Assembly (NCBI GenBank): GCA_030141605.1 | Contig: JAQGDQ010000033.1 | Location: forward strand, 372,001-436,000 | Direction: 5' to 3' | Source of the DNA: Tubiluchus corallicola | Taxonomy: Eukaryota; Priapulida; Priapulimorpha; Priapulimorphida; Tubiluchidae | DNA length: 64,000 bases | Shown here: positions 48,690-61,728 of the stretch, piece after piece | How the letters are laid out: each line of letters opens with the position of its first letter | Numbering within the stretch: position 1 is the first letter of the stretch | Program-made: the position numbers and the translations under genes | The notes under the pieces: generated by a model | Database searches by the model: none | The model's input: only the letters and a program-made list of their open reading frames with translations | Told to the model about the DNA's origin: nothing

Positions 48690-51600
48690 TCAGAATTTTT
48701 TATTATCTTTTCTGAGCGCATGTTGCGCTACAAACTGTGCAGTGACCATTTCCTGAAGAAGCAATGGAATTGTTGTATCGTCTTTCAACTGAAATAGATG
48801 GGCCACACCTAGACTTGAGACATAGCGAACCAGTGGCATCATAAGAAGCACGCGAGACATGCGAAACCTGTCTCTAAATGAGTTTGTCGTCACAGCTTCG
48901 TGAAGAGCTTCTAGTATTTCCGTCTCCATTTTGTGTATTTGTTGTGTGTCCTCGATATTTTGAGTTTCTGCAAACAGTCATACATGCAAAGTATTGAAAA
49001 CGTAGGTGTAAGCAAAAATATAATGGCTGAGGGTTAAATATAAGAATTTAGAAGACTTACGTGATGTCACCAGTGACAAGGCTTTGAGGCAAATCAGTTC
49101 TTCGCGAGATAATCGCAAATTATCGAATTTGGCGATAATTGTCATCAAAATATCACCCATTTTTTCTATACCAGCAAGCTTCAATGTTGGCCTAAAAATA
49201 CAAAAGTATAATGCTTATTAAAATATTCACACGTAAAATCGAAAGAAGAATATTGCTGATTAGTATTGAACTTGAAAAATTACAAATTTTGTTTAGTAAC
49301 AACTTGGAAATAGTTGGCTATGTTAGGGTGGGGCTTTTACAACTTTCGTGTTAAAGCACAACTTTTGAAATCAGTAGTAATCAAGGGCGTATCAATACAT
49401 TACGATGCCCCTGGCTGACAGTTCAATCCCGCCCATGTCCTTTACGGATTTATGGCATCTATATATGAATTCCTTAAACAAGTTGTTTGTGGTTTATTAG
49501 TAGTACTGTTACCTATGTGGTTATTGTTAATTACATATATTTGCATACTGCATAGCGCTTATATTTAAAGCAAGTGTAGCAACTGCTTTTGGTGTGGTAT
49601 CCTTTATGAAATCTGGTGTCCTCAAAATTTGGTGCTTTGGCTATAGTCTAATTAGACTATCAGCGTATTGTAAAATACTTGCCTGGCAGTAATTACTGCA
49701 AGAATCATGAAATCTACTTATACTATACATTGTCACTTGCCAGAGTGATATCAAACTAAATGAAGCTTCTATGTTTTATAAGCCTGTACAAGTCTATAAT
49801 ATAGCAGGCTCACCTGTCTAAAATAAAGTCTGAAGAATAAGCAATCTTTTCTCCGTGATAAGGAACTGAACGGAAGCACTGTTCGTAAGTCATTAATTCC
49901 ATCCATGACATTTCCAATAAACTTACCTGGTCATTAAGAGGCAGTTCCGTATAACCTGTAAAAAGTGCAAAACGTGTAGATTTTGGTGTACATAAATCAC
50001 GTAGTTTATAACAGTACAGGGTTACACTAATAACTCTAACAATAGTACGATCTGTTCAACGATTTTTCTCTGCCAAGATATACAAGAAACTCGAAAATTT
50101 AATTAATTAAGTTAACTGATAATTTAATTTAACTGATATTAAATCAAATTAAATGATAATATGTAACATAAAGACGCTGTTAATAATTAACTTGAAAAAT
50201 TAAGCTGTTCTCACAGATAACAGCTTGTCTTGCAGATAAACAGTTAACTTATGTATGTTAATGATTAGTTAAGCCTTAAGCACACAGACATGAAAAACAC
50301 GAAGCAAAGATAGCTAATTTAAGAAAAAAATGAAATACAGAATACCGAAAACGTTATTTTCTGAAACAGAAAACAAGTGTTTCGTGAAAGAGATACTATT
50401 TGATTCGCGACAACAAAAGCAAGTGTTTGACCTACCTGCGGTGTGCGTTATCAGGTGCGGAGCGACAGCGGCTCATCAATCAATCAGTGATCGATAGTTT
50501 GGCTTTTTGATCAGGAATGATACAGTTAAGATTTTGTTTCGCGGGCGTTTTTTGTTGTTCGCAAGCTAGGCTTTACAATTTACACTTTACAGTTGATTAC
50601 AAAGTGTTTTCTTCAGTATTATTATAACTACAAACAAATAACTTTGTCACTTTTGGCAAATGCCATCAATCGAAAACATATTTTACTCGAAACTAAATAA
50701 CATTATATCATAACTAATTAGTAAATACATACCTGGGACATGCTTAGCCCAATTAATAGTGAATATAAGTTCCCTGTCGGCTAATTTGGTTATAGTGTCC
50801 ATGATGTTAGTTTCAGACGGGGGCACAGAATGGTCATGACCTGCCAGACCTACTGTGTAGTCACACTCCATCATGGCTTGTATGAAAGGATTCAAACACG
50901 AAGGTGGCTCACGTTTTATTTTGGTACAAGTTTCTGTACCATCAATAATTTTAGTTCCAGGTCGTTTTATTTTGGCTTTGAAGATGCTATGTCTGTTTAC
51001 TTCTCTGCGTATACCTAATGTAAGACGTAACAAATAATCATTTAAAAAATAGAAATGCGCGAGTCCTTTTATTCATCTTGATATGTAGCAAAGAACTACT
51101 GTAAACTTTACTCAAGTCAATCATTCAAGTAATGTAAATTTGCAATGCCAGATACAACATTAAAACCATTTACTTGTAAATAAACGGATTAAACGGATTA
51201 GTAACAAATATAATCATGAGAAAAACCACTTTTTGGCTATTTGTTTTGACATGGTACAAACACAAAGCACATTCAAACGTAGCTAAAACACCCCTGTTAC
51301 TGCAGCGCCTCATCCTAGAAGCTCATTCGAGATAACGACGTAGATTCTGGCCTGGTCACAATCATTAACATAATTAAGGCCTGAACAAGCTGCTGATGCT
51401 TCGGCAAAACGTATTTTGGCAAGGGAGGTAGTCTCATTTCTAACAGAGCGTATATAGGTTTTTTTTACTTTGAATCATGACATACTACGTTCACATACGC
51501 TAATGTTACAGCACCGTTCGAGATCTGCGGCCCTGGGGAAGGCAACGGACATACTGCTCCTATACTCCAGACAAATTCCTTTCATGAGCCTCAAAGAAAT

Positions 51601-53003
51601 CGTGCGCCGGAACATCACAGTTTACCATTTTAAAAACTACTAATTCATACCAGGTTTAACTGTTCTGCTCATTCCAACATCTAAGCATTTGCGGAGTCTA
51701 CAAGCTTGGCAGCTCTTTCGTCTATGCTTGTCTATTGTACAGGTGTTTGTAGCTGGACATACGTAGTCTGTTGGACCTGCACAACAAGCCACAAAATGAA
51801 CATTAATTTTTTTACTAATAAAAAACTGACCAGTTGGGTAGTACGCATGATGAACTGGAGCCAGTGGAGTGTGAGAAGAAATAAGAAAAAATGAGCAGTA
51901 AGAAAAGTGGGAAACTAGAGAGACCGGAAAACCATGCTATGGAGAATTAAGCAGTAAAAAGTGGGCAATAAGCCATACAAATTGATTTTTGTTCAAGCAT
52001 TCTTCATTAATCTGTCTAGATCGACTAGATCATTCGTAAACACATCAGAAGGATGAGCAATGAACTATACAAACTTGTGTCGAGAATGCGCAAATACCAT
52101 TCGTCAATCCGACAGCATAGCCTATAAAATTATACTATTATAAGATCACGTATTGACCATTATATGTCGTGGTCAAATAATCGCATGTCGCCAATCTTTT
52201 TTTCTATCTTTTGCATTTTTTTGTACAGCTACTCAAGCAAATGTTTTTATCTTTTACGGTTTTGTATCTCCTTTCATTTCATTATCTTTCTCCCTTATTT
52301 CGTTTATTTATTTATTCAAAAACTCATCAGTCACGCATCCCTATATAAGATGACAGTAACACAGACAACTAAAACGTTCAGCGATAATAATAGTGGCAAT
52401 GGCAGTGGCTAAAGGGGCGGTGACGACGACAAAAATGACAATACCGTATAGATGTCGTTAAACAACACTGTTTAAATGGACCTGTAGAGATAAGAGACAA
52501 ACCAGCGAATAAAGATTAGTGAATAATATAAAGAAAAGAGGAAAAGTGAATGAAGCGAACGAAAAGAAAAATACAGAAAGAAGAAAGAATGAGGAAAAGT
52601 CATACATGAGCACTAGCTTCTCGTGAAGTTCAATTTTCCACTGCCAAAAATTCTGTTGCACAGTTCTTCACTCCAAGTTTTAGACTGACTAGTTTATATA
52701 AACTTTTGTGAACAAAATCAGCACAATTGGTTATTTAATCAGACATATAACCTTTTCGGTCTCATCATAGTCAAACATTTATATGGAAATTGAACAACAG
52801 TTTCTTTACCTACATTACCCTGGATACTACGCTTAAAGAAAGCTTTGCATCCTTCGCAAGACCAAGCACCATAGTGAAAACCTGAAGCGTAATCATTGCA
52901 CACTTGACAATACCTGCATGGAAAAATAAACAGATGTTTTATTATTACCTGTCGGGTCGTTGTCATCAGCATCATCATATCATCATCACCACCACCACCA
53001 TCG

Positions 53004-53073
<70 letters not shown>

Positions 53074-56000
53074 TAGCATTTCAGTTATAGTTATCAGCAT
53101 TAACTTCATCATCTTCATTATTATCATTACTAACGTAGTTATTATTATTGCCATATTTGTCATCATTATTATCATCGTTGTCGTCACAGTCAGTGTAAAT
53201 GGCATCATTATTTTTATCCATGTCATCATTTTCGTAATCATTTCTGCTTACAACATTTTCCTCATCATAACTGGATCGTTGCTGTAGTTTTGGTCATCAG
53301 AGGGCACTCTAACCCAGTATTCGTTCTATTATCACAAATAGTTTACTATTTTGTAAGCAGTTAAATGGCAAAGGTAGCCTGAAGATATGTTGAAATCGTT
53401 AAATAACACACACAAGCAAAACAGTTTAAAATCTAAAATTTTGTACATCCAAGATACAGATTTCAGTTTTTTCCATTTTTATACCTCACAACTTGGCACG
53501 ATGGACTCTTCTTGCTACTCATCGTGGTCGCACTAGCCATAGTGAAATCAGCTGTTAGATCCGTGTGTGGGCGCGTGCTATCTGGAGAACTGGCACCTGA
53601 AGCTTCAGCGGGACTGTACGGCAAGGCGGAAGTCATTGTTCCTGCTGACGTAGGTACCGTGATGACGATGTGTTCAGAACAGCCGTGCTGAACAACGTCT
53701 TGTATAGTGAACTGTCTGGATGTAGGCTTGCTGCTATCACAGCTGAAAACAAATCTCAAAAGTATTCTAATATTGTCAGGAATGACAATATTATGTTCGA
53801 GAATGTCTATGCAATAATTATTTAAGAGTCTCTTTTCTATGACCATAGAACTAAGTGGCGCCACCTGCTACGGCTGCCTGTCGTGATTCGTGAATCGTGG
53901 TAGAGTTTTCATTTAGTTACATCGTTAGGTAAACGAAATAGTGTTTTTGTTAAAAATTATTATGAATTTAGTGAGAAAAAATAGTTGCAAATTAGATAAA
54001 AAAGCCGACTTAAGTTTACTCATAGCATTAATATTCCATACATCTTGAATAAAAAAGAACGAAATGTCTTGTTGATAATTGCTAAACCGATATTGATAAA
54101 CATTGTTGAATTTACTATTTTTACCATACTATAATAACTAAGTGATATAGAAAAAAGAATGGTTTTTTTTGGTTTTTGGTTTTCACTCGCTTCGGAGAAG
54201 TTGGAGAGTTTGTAGAACATTTTGCTTAAGGAAAGGTGACCAAGCATCGGAAAGTCAAAATCAACACCTGTAGTCACAAATGCTACCAATAGGTTAAACA
54301 AGTTTAAAATAATATATTTACTTAAAATGAGGCCATTCTTCTTCTGACTTTTCCTCCGCAGGGGAATGATTTGTGTCAGGGGATGACACTGACGCTTGTG
54401 AACCTCTTGATGATGGCGAGTCTGCTGCTGCTGTGGTGTTGATAACTATCTGTGTGGGTGCCCCACGACGTTGAATAACCTCCTCAAAATTAATTTTGTC
54501 GTGTTTTCCAATGGCTTCACAACTAAAATGAAAATGTTAAATACTGAAATGTTAGATACACAGTGTGTTCTGATGAGCTAAAAGAAAAAAACGAATGGTA
54601 CATCATTTCTCAGTAATTGTAAAACGCTTGATTAAGCTTTACTAATTCGAAATGGAAAGAACAAGATTCTATTAAAAGGGCGAGCCCCTCGTTTCTTATT
54701 ATCAATAATTTTACATTACGTAATAACCTGAAAATTAATATTAGTGACATTCGGGCCGTATATTATTCACTTTTAATTTTAATTCGGAGTTATTTAAAAA
54801 GATTAATTGTACTTCAAAATAGCATATATTAGTTGCAAGCTGACGAAATAATGCTAGCCCAGAGCAGTTGATCTGAGATTGTGATTCAGTGATTCAGTGT
54901 AGGCCTACATGTATTAGCAAAGATACAAAAATTCTGTATTTTAGGGGAAAATGTATGCCAGTGGAATCGGGATTCTTATACAAATTTTAGATGATAGCTT
55001 TTAAATCAGCAAACAATAGTGAAAAGAAAGAAAGTTTTGCACATACACACAAAATTAAGTACTGTGTTACTTGCTCAGTTAAATCCTGAATAGGGCCTAA
55101 TATGCAAATTGTTTCGGCGCAAATTTACCAGTAATATAAATCGTATTTTGATAGCAGTGCAAGAAAACAAAATTGTGAACCAATAAAATACTACTCTTTT
55201 ACCCATAACAGTTATGGCTTGTTAATTTATTTAGCGGACTGTTTTTTTACCATTTTGCGCTCAAGTTTTGTTTTTTAACAGAATTATTGATTTTCTGAAA
55301 GTCACGTTGGCTTTCGTCGATTCAGTTATAGCTTATCTGTAAAAATTAAGAGGAGCCTGTAGGCCTACCATGAAAAATTTGTGAAATGTCACCGCTTGGC
55401 TACAGAAGATCAAGTGCTTTGACATACGAAGATTGTATTATCAAAAATAAGAATCTGTTAGTAGCCTACATTTTTAAAGACACAAACTGAAACAAAATCA
55501 CTTTGCAATGTATCTAATGGTTTATCAAGAATACATAAACAGTTATTTTAAATAAACCGCATTTTTTAAAACTGCGCTACGAAAATGCGTGACTGCATAT
55601 GACTGTTAAACACAGGTATTATATCAAGTTCAACCACGAGCATTCGGCACACCGTGTGGCAAAACGGTGCTATGTTTTTAGTGTTAGGAAAAAAACAGGA
55701 GGTCCGTTCTAGATCTTTTATAGGAGTGGGAAGAGACCGTTTTTAGAAATCCGTGATCCGTAACTACAAAAATACTATTCTTTGGATTTTAATTGGTAAG
55801 CAGACTCACAAAACTTGTTACTTTGTTTTATTTTAACACTTTATAACTAATCTTTCAATAGTTCATTTAGAGCTGGGCACATGTTACGTCTGACATGTCT
55901 TCTCACTAGCTGTGATGATGTCCCAAAAACCAAAATATTGCTGCTGTAATACTTGTAGGCTATTGCATTGTTCAGGCAATTGCCGGCATGTCTTATACCG

Positions 56001-57094
56001 AGTTCACAGTGCCTGCTAATAAGAAAATCATGCCTTTGGCCACCTAACCACGAACAAAAAACGTTCCTTGCCCATTCAAGCACATTGCCATTCGTGCGAA
56101 TTGTTCTTATGTCTTCTTCTTGTCTGCTTTTATTTGCTGCTAAACACATTTTAACTAACTTAACGAAGTGAAAACATCCTTAATTTAACGTTCTGCCTTT
56201 AATTAATTACACGAACTAAATTGGGTAACTGACTATGTTTAAAACGTCTGATCTAATAAACTGACCTATTGCGCCCATTCATAAAATATGGGCATACTGC
56301 TATATTTTCAAACACATAACTTGGGTTTTTATTAGCTAGAAAAGCTGTACAATAAAAATCTTCCAACAAAAGTTTGAAGATCAAATCAGCTCCTTGAACT
56401 AACGTCACAGTTTAATATACATATAATTAAATATCTTTTATTTAAATGTTACCAATTAATCATTACAGACTTTTTGCGTGTTTTTGCTCATCTAGTTCGT
56501 AGCTCACAACACCGTTACTACAACATTTTAGTTGTTGGTCTTCCTGACTTATTTATTTGACATGGCCTCTTGGAAAATGAGAGTTACATCACAATAAATG
56601 TAAAATAAACAGCTTTTGGCAAAGCAGTTGTAGACGTATTGTTGGGCACAAACACTAGCAGAGCTTGGTAAAATTAGTATAAATGCATAACAATATGTCT
56701 AGAATAGAAAAATGTCAAAGTATTCAACAGACAGTCAGGAAAACGAAGCAAAGAACACTCTATAGGTTCTTTGCACTACCGTAATAAGAATCTATCTGCG
56801 GCAGACGAAAAACTATTATTTAAAAGTGCTTCGTGACAATCTTGTTTCTGCAATAGCATTTACAGAACAGGACAAATAAACTCTAAGTTAGCTGTACTTT
56901 TCTTCTGCATAATTCTTAATGAAGATCACCGCAGTGGGCTTGTAATTGTCCCAAACGTTAAATATTTTGACAACATGAAATAACTGAACGTACCTGTCAA
57001 ACACCGCTGCATCATTGAGCATTTCAATCTCTTTATAGAGATTCTGTATGTCCACACTAAGTGAGGCCAAGCTGTCGGTGGTGGCTGCCATCAT
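48690..57094 (-). CDS. ESR-like: Estrogen receptor orthologue (NR3A-type nuclear receptor), nine coding exons
   Basis: Ligand-dependent or constitutive transcription factor acting in the nucleus. Exons, minus strand: 57094-56994, 54522-54322, 53742-53485, 52913-52819, 51776-51651, 51014-50733, 49955-49814, 49191-49061, 48967-48690; phases agree throughout, giving 537 aa. The A/B region (1-187) is Ser/Thr/Pro-rich. The DNA-binding domain (189-254) has the P-box CEGCKAFF, the estrogen-response-element type, and CQACRLRKC. The ligand-binding domain starts near 300. Glu342 ([13 protein letters not shown]), Arg383 (FRS) and His502 (GVAHLF) occupy the positions of human Glu353, Arg394 and His524, which hold estradiol. 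The AF-2 helix reads LLQEMV. Intron positions at SIQ|G and VPG match vertebrate receptors. An alternative start at 57196 would add 34 residues. Whether it binds steroid cannot be told; mollusc orthologues are constitutive. Confidence 0.95.
51320..51595 (-). mobile_element. hAT-type transposase C-terminal remnant inside receptor intron 5
   Basis: Minus strand reads [24 protein letters not shown] (stop), [20 protein letters not shown], which follows the hAT dimerisation-domain pattern (xxSxxCERxFSxxKxIKTxxRSxxxxxxLxxL). A stop interrupts it and nothing more of the transposase is recognisable. It is within the intron between the DNA-binding and hinge exons. Confidence 0.55.
52977..53240. repeat. 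(ATC)n triplet microsatellite in receptor intron 3
   Basis: A pure ATC core at about 53005-53072, decaying into mixed ATT/ATC/GTC triplets to about 53240. The poly-Ile and poly-Met frames are artefacts. Confidence 0.95.
55847..56149 (-). CDS. Unrecognised 100-codon single-exon frame nested in receptor intron 1
   Basis: An open frame starting in a good context (AAAATG) and running 100 codons, with mixed codon use and composition unlike the AT-rich intron around it: it holds two WL/WA tryptophan blocks, [22 protein letters not shown] and a basic RRHVRRN segment. AATAAA lies about 20 bp after the stop on the same strand. No domain or family is recognised. It could be a small nested gene, a decayed retrocopy fragment, or chance. 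Confidence 0.35.
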   Translation of the reverse strand: MCLAANKSRQEEDIRTIRTNGNVLEWARNVFCSWLGGQRHDFLISRHCELGIRHAGNCLNNAIAYKYYSSNILVFGTSSQLVRRHVRRNMCPALNELLKD

Positions 57095-57196
57095 AAACAA
57101 TATTATCACCTTCTCACCCGTCACCAGCCATTCCAATGCGGAAAACAAACTTTCTACTACAGTTTCACTAATTCTTTCACTACCGCGTGGCCACAT

Positions 57197-57970
57197 TTGC
57201 GGCTGAGGGGTGCTCGGGCGTCAAGTTCAAGATCGGCGGTGCGTGCCCGACCAAAATAAGCACCACCAGAACTAGGAAGTGAAAGTCGGCAAAAGCCACT
57301 ACCTACAAGCGGTGAATGGTAGCGTCCGCGAAGGGTCGATGCCCCTTACGACTATGCAGTAACGAAAGTGAGTAATGAAGAGATAGTAGTAAGCAGGTGT
57401 AGAACGATGACCGACCTACTTATGAGAAGAAAACGGGAATTTATCAATTGCCATCAGCGTGGCTGAAATCCGATTTCGTTCTAAATAATTGTAATCAGCT
57501 TGTCGGTTGCCGAATTTCAGCAGGTTTATTTTCCTTTTGTTAGAAATCTAAATAGTTCCAAATCAATGTATAGTAGCTTCAGGTAATATAGTAATTAAAT
57601 ATTACATAATTGTTTAATTGTACTTTTCGTCGTAAAATATTAATGTGCAGTTGTTATCACTTGGTTTTTATTACGAGAGCTATATTAAGTAAGAAAACTT
57701 GTAGTAGCGCCCCGGGTTAGCTCGAATTTGCGGCTAAAAAGATCTTTTTTTAAAAGTTCACCCAGGTGTCTGGCACTTTAACACTTTTCTTTTATATCGC
57801 GAAACGACTGGAGGTGTGTGATTTGCAGACAAAAACGAGCGATTGGGTAAAGTTCCATGTTTCTAGTTGCTACGAATCTGTTGGAACACATTTGAAACTT
57901 CTTGTCGTCATTCATGAAAAATAGAAAAGTTATATTTTAATTGTAGGAATGCCGAAATTGAGCCTGATGT
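57197..57970. other. Receptor 5' flank
   Basis: Upstream of the receptor first coding exon. A GC-richer patch around 57190-57330 contrasts with its AT-rich surroundings and may hold the promoter or 5' UTR; no motif was assigned. Confidence 0.4.
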
Positions 57971-57987
57971 TACGATCGTTATCATCA

Positions 57988-58018
<31 letters not shown>

Positions 58019-58100
58019 CGTCGTCGTCATCATAGCCGTTATCACCCCCATCGTTGTGGTTATAATCAGCACCATTATAATCATCATCATCATCATATCC
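57971..58100. repeat. Triplet microsatellite (ATC/GTC)n
   Basis: ATCATCGTC runs with a pure (GTC)n core at about 58001-58028 and a second ATC run at 58078-58098. Confidence 0.93.
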
Positions 58101-60104
58101 TTGTAGCTCTTTTTGTCCTGAGTTGGTTGTGTCATCCGCCTACTAGATGGCTGGATGTCTTTATCTTCTTTCATCACATTTGAATTCGAATTTTTTAGCA
58201 GTCCGCAATTTGCATGTGTTCACTATCTTCAAGAGTTGTTGCTGCTGTTATCATACCACATCCTGCTACAGTTCACAAAAGATCACTACGGTCATTTGTG
58301 TTATTTGAATTGGTATGGCTACTGCAGCTGATTTTGGTGGTGGCTGAAATATTAGCGTTGACTAGTGTTTGGTTGACCTTGATATTGGTGTTGTTGCCAT
58401 TGCTTCTGCTGCTGCTACTTATTTCTGTTGCAGTTACCGTAATACCTGTATCAAAACGTCAATGAGCCCATTTTGAGATGCTCGGAAATAATTGCTAAAC
58501 CACTTACGAAGTATTTTGTTGAAAACATTCTCATTAATACAAGTTAGCGCCATCAAACAAAACGATAGGATCTGTTATGTAAAATTATAATGACTGGAAA
58601 ACAACTGTGTTTGCTTGAAATAATTTAATAAAAAAAATTATGAAATTAAAAATATACACAATAAATAGTGTAATTTTTGCAGGCAGTAAAAAACTAAAAC
58701 AAATATTAGCAGTTTTAGGTATTTGATTGTGAGCATACTAGAGTTATTTACACTCGTTTGTGCCAAATATAAAAAATGTTGCCGAAATGGGAATGATGGC
58801 GTTTAAAGGTTTTGATTTTACGACACTCTATTAAATAACGTTACAATACTTTACAACTATTAATTATTACAATTCTTGATTTGCAAAACACCGTGCAAGT
58901 CTTTATTTTAGAATAAAAATGACAATGCATTTACATAATTAATTCTTCACTACTTGATTTTGAAAACAAATAAAAAATTGTGATAGTTTTGGCCTACCAC
59001 GTAGATTGCCATTACCTTGTGTTGCACCTTTTATAATATTCCTAACTTTGTGCATTCATACTTGTTGTCTATCTACATCATTGTACATATACTGTATCGA
59101 TTTTAAATGCGAATAAAATATGTAATAATAAAAAAGTACAAAATAAAAAAAAGTCAACAAACAATTCTTGGCTTTAAATTTGAAAACAAGATAATGTTAC
59201 AGATGTGATAAAACACTACCTGTTAGTTATTCATCCATTTCCATTTTTCCCGATGCAATGAAACTATCAAAATGATATAGTACTTGCACACTATTCATTA
59301 AAACGCTCTGAAGTTGTAGACTTGAATTCAGATTTTAATATTTTGTACTGAACGTATTATGAAACGCTCATGAAAGCACATTCAGGTACTTCTGATGCAG
59401 TGAGTATCTAGTTAAATTTTTAATTTCAGATTTTTAAACATAATGCAGATGCATATTATTGAAAAGTGCTAGTCTGCCAGGTTAGTACAGGAGAAGACCC
59501 CAGATAATGAGCTCAGAAGTTACCCAAAGGTCATCCCTTATAATTAGGGTACAGAAAATCGGTGCTCAATGCTACAGTAAATCAATATACCGCATCAGTC
59601 AAAATATATAGATTAGTGATCATTAGACCTACAGGCAACTATTAAGGTTACTATCAAATTAATTATAATGGTTTAAAGGATTATTTGGTCGACTTTTTTG
59701 TTACCCAGTAAAAGATCGATTTTTCTGTCGAACCCTTTTCAGTTGCCTGGTCAATCTTTTTAGGTTTCCATCGACATGTCTTAATTTTAGTTAAAACGTG
59801 GGAACAGCCGAGTGTTCACAGTGTGTGTTTCAAGCTTGAAGTACAGCAATGCGGATACTGGTCAGCAAATGCATAGATGACAGTTGTGTTCTCTAATCGC
59901 TATAGGAAGCCTTTGGCGGATGACTCTGCTTAAGAAAATGAAGATTTCTGGTTCTGCTGTGGGGGTATTTTACAAGTGCGAATAATAAGATTTTTTGTAA
60001 AATTTTGATCGCTATAATTTCATTCGCCATGCCAATCCTGGTTGTTTACCTCGCTTGCATTTGCATCCGAATATGGTTAATACACCTCCGGCTTTTAAGT
60101 GGCT
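58101..60104. other. Intergenic, nothing recognised
   Basis: AT-rich. The leucine-rich 83-codon frame at 58214-58465 comes from degenerate GCT/GTT triplets and is not a gene. Confidence 0.45.
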
Positions 60105-60290
60105 TTAGATTTTAGATTTAGATTTATTTATTCGTCCATTTAGCACATACAAAAATAAAGTTACAAAATAACTAATTAACAGCGCATTACAGTGCTATGA
60201 ACGCAGCAGAAGAAATTAACTTATGAGCTACGCTCAACATAGAGGCTCATCTTAGAGGCATCACCTAATTCATTTTTTTATCGAGTTATG
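60105..60290 (-). mobile_element. LINE 3' end remnant
   Basis: On the minus strand the sequence ends with ATGGACGAATAAATAAATCT then AAATCTAAAATCTAAA, the usual CR1-type 3' terminus with a short tandem tail, similar in style to the one ending at 9133 on the other strand. No coding part was found upstream of it. Confidence 0.5.
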
Positions 60291-61728
60291 TTGTTGTGTG
60301 AAGTGTTTTATTTTTTTATACAATTGATGCCATAGCTTTCAAGATTTGCAGGGCTTTGAAAATGATATTTGTGTTGCTGGTCTCTGTTGGAGACTTTAGT
60401 AGAAATAAATAAAAAGCAAACTGATGAAGAAAGTGAAAACCATTTTTTATCATAAGAAAACTTTTGTTTGTGATTCCATACCTAAAAACACAAACTTAAT
60501 ACAGTTTTGCGTATCTGGATGTTAAGATCTGTATTTTTTAATTTTCTTAAAGATAGGCCTAGTTAAATAGTTTTTGAGCTAAATTAATTGAGGAAATCAA
60601 CTTGTCTACAATAAATATTCTAGACAGAAAGAAAAAAGTTAAATTTCGCATTATGTTTTCTAATTAATCGCATCACATGTACACTTATACATAATCCACT
60701 ATAAAATTTATTGTACAAACTTTCAAAACTGTGAAATATAAAGGAGGTATCATATACATGTGGCGATGTGTACTACCTACAAATCTCCTGTTAACAAACA
60801 ACATTTACGTGCATTACATTTACGTGTCCTAAATTATTATAGTTTATCTGTCTATTTGTATCTAATGCAAAAATATTTTAAAAGTAGTCGTAAAATTACT
60901 CTCTATTAACTAAGCGTGAACTTAAATGATATGTACACATTTTTAAAGTGAAAAATCTTGCATTTTCTTAAATGATGTATTTACAACAGCAACGTCATAT
61001 ATGAAGGTTGATATGGCTTAAAGAATTACTGCCTGATTCAGATTTACTAAAAATGCTGTTTAAGAAGGAACAGAAAACACGAGTGATTGTAAATATATGT
61101 ATACAAAGTCTAAAGTCTATAGACGTGAAAGAAGCTGGCGCCTAACAGTTGAAAAAATAATAAAAACAGAAAAAGAGTTAAAATACTTGGTCCTTTACTC
61201 AGTTAGGAACCAGCTATCTAATACTCTTATTAGTGAAATAATTGTTCATTTAGGCGTTTTTCAACTTTACATACAATGCCTTTTAGAAACTAAGACTGCA
61301 TGAGCCTTTAAACACAAAAAGTGGAGAAAGAGTGCTAAATTGGCTTGCATGGTGCAAATGATTGTAGTCTAACAGCTGTTTCTGGCTTTCAAACCTATTT
61401 CTACCTGTAGATTTTAACACAGTTCGTTCATTAAGTGAAAGCAGCGTTACATGAGACTATGCACGACGTAATTATGAATTTCTGGCTGAGCACCTATCAG
61501 AACACTAAGCGCTCTTTTGTGCCGACATGCCGCGTTAACTTTTGGCATATAGATCTGTGCAAAATTATTGTTATTATTATTATTAGTAGTAGTATTATGC
61601 TAAACATGAAAATTTTCGCACTTGCAAATATACATAAAAGCTAAACGTTATTTTAAGGAACACGCTGATTGTAAAAATACAGTTTAACTAGCAAAAACCT
61701 GGCAGACTGAGAAAGAAAATTCGGTAGG
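60291..61728. other. Intergenic; presumed 3' UTR and flank of the lipid-phosphatase-related gene
   Basis: AT-rich with no supported gene. Confidence 0.45.

Noticed and set aside
49415-49445. tRNA-like T-arm (CAGTTCAATCCCGCCC)
   Set aside because: No matching anticodon arm, D-arm or acceptor stem could be folded around it.
52810-52818. Insertion of Asn-Val-Gly in the receptor DNA-binding domain as the main form
   Set aside because: The upstream donor GTAATG restores the canonical SIQG-PTDYVC spacing at the conserved intron position, so the insertion is treated only as a possible minor isoform.
52904-53287. Poly-Ile (plus) and poly-Met (minus) frames
   Set aside because: Translation of the ATC repeat in a receptor intron.
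58214-58465. 83-codon leucine-rich, membrane-like frame
   Set aside because: Arises from degenerate GCT/GTT/CTG triplets; no start context, splice site or family support.
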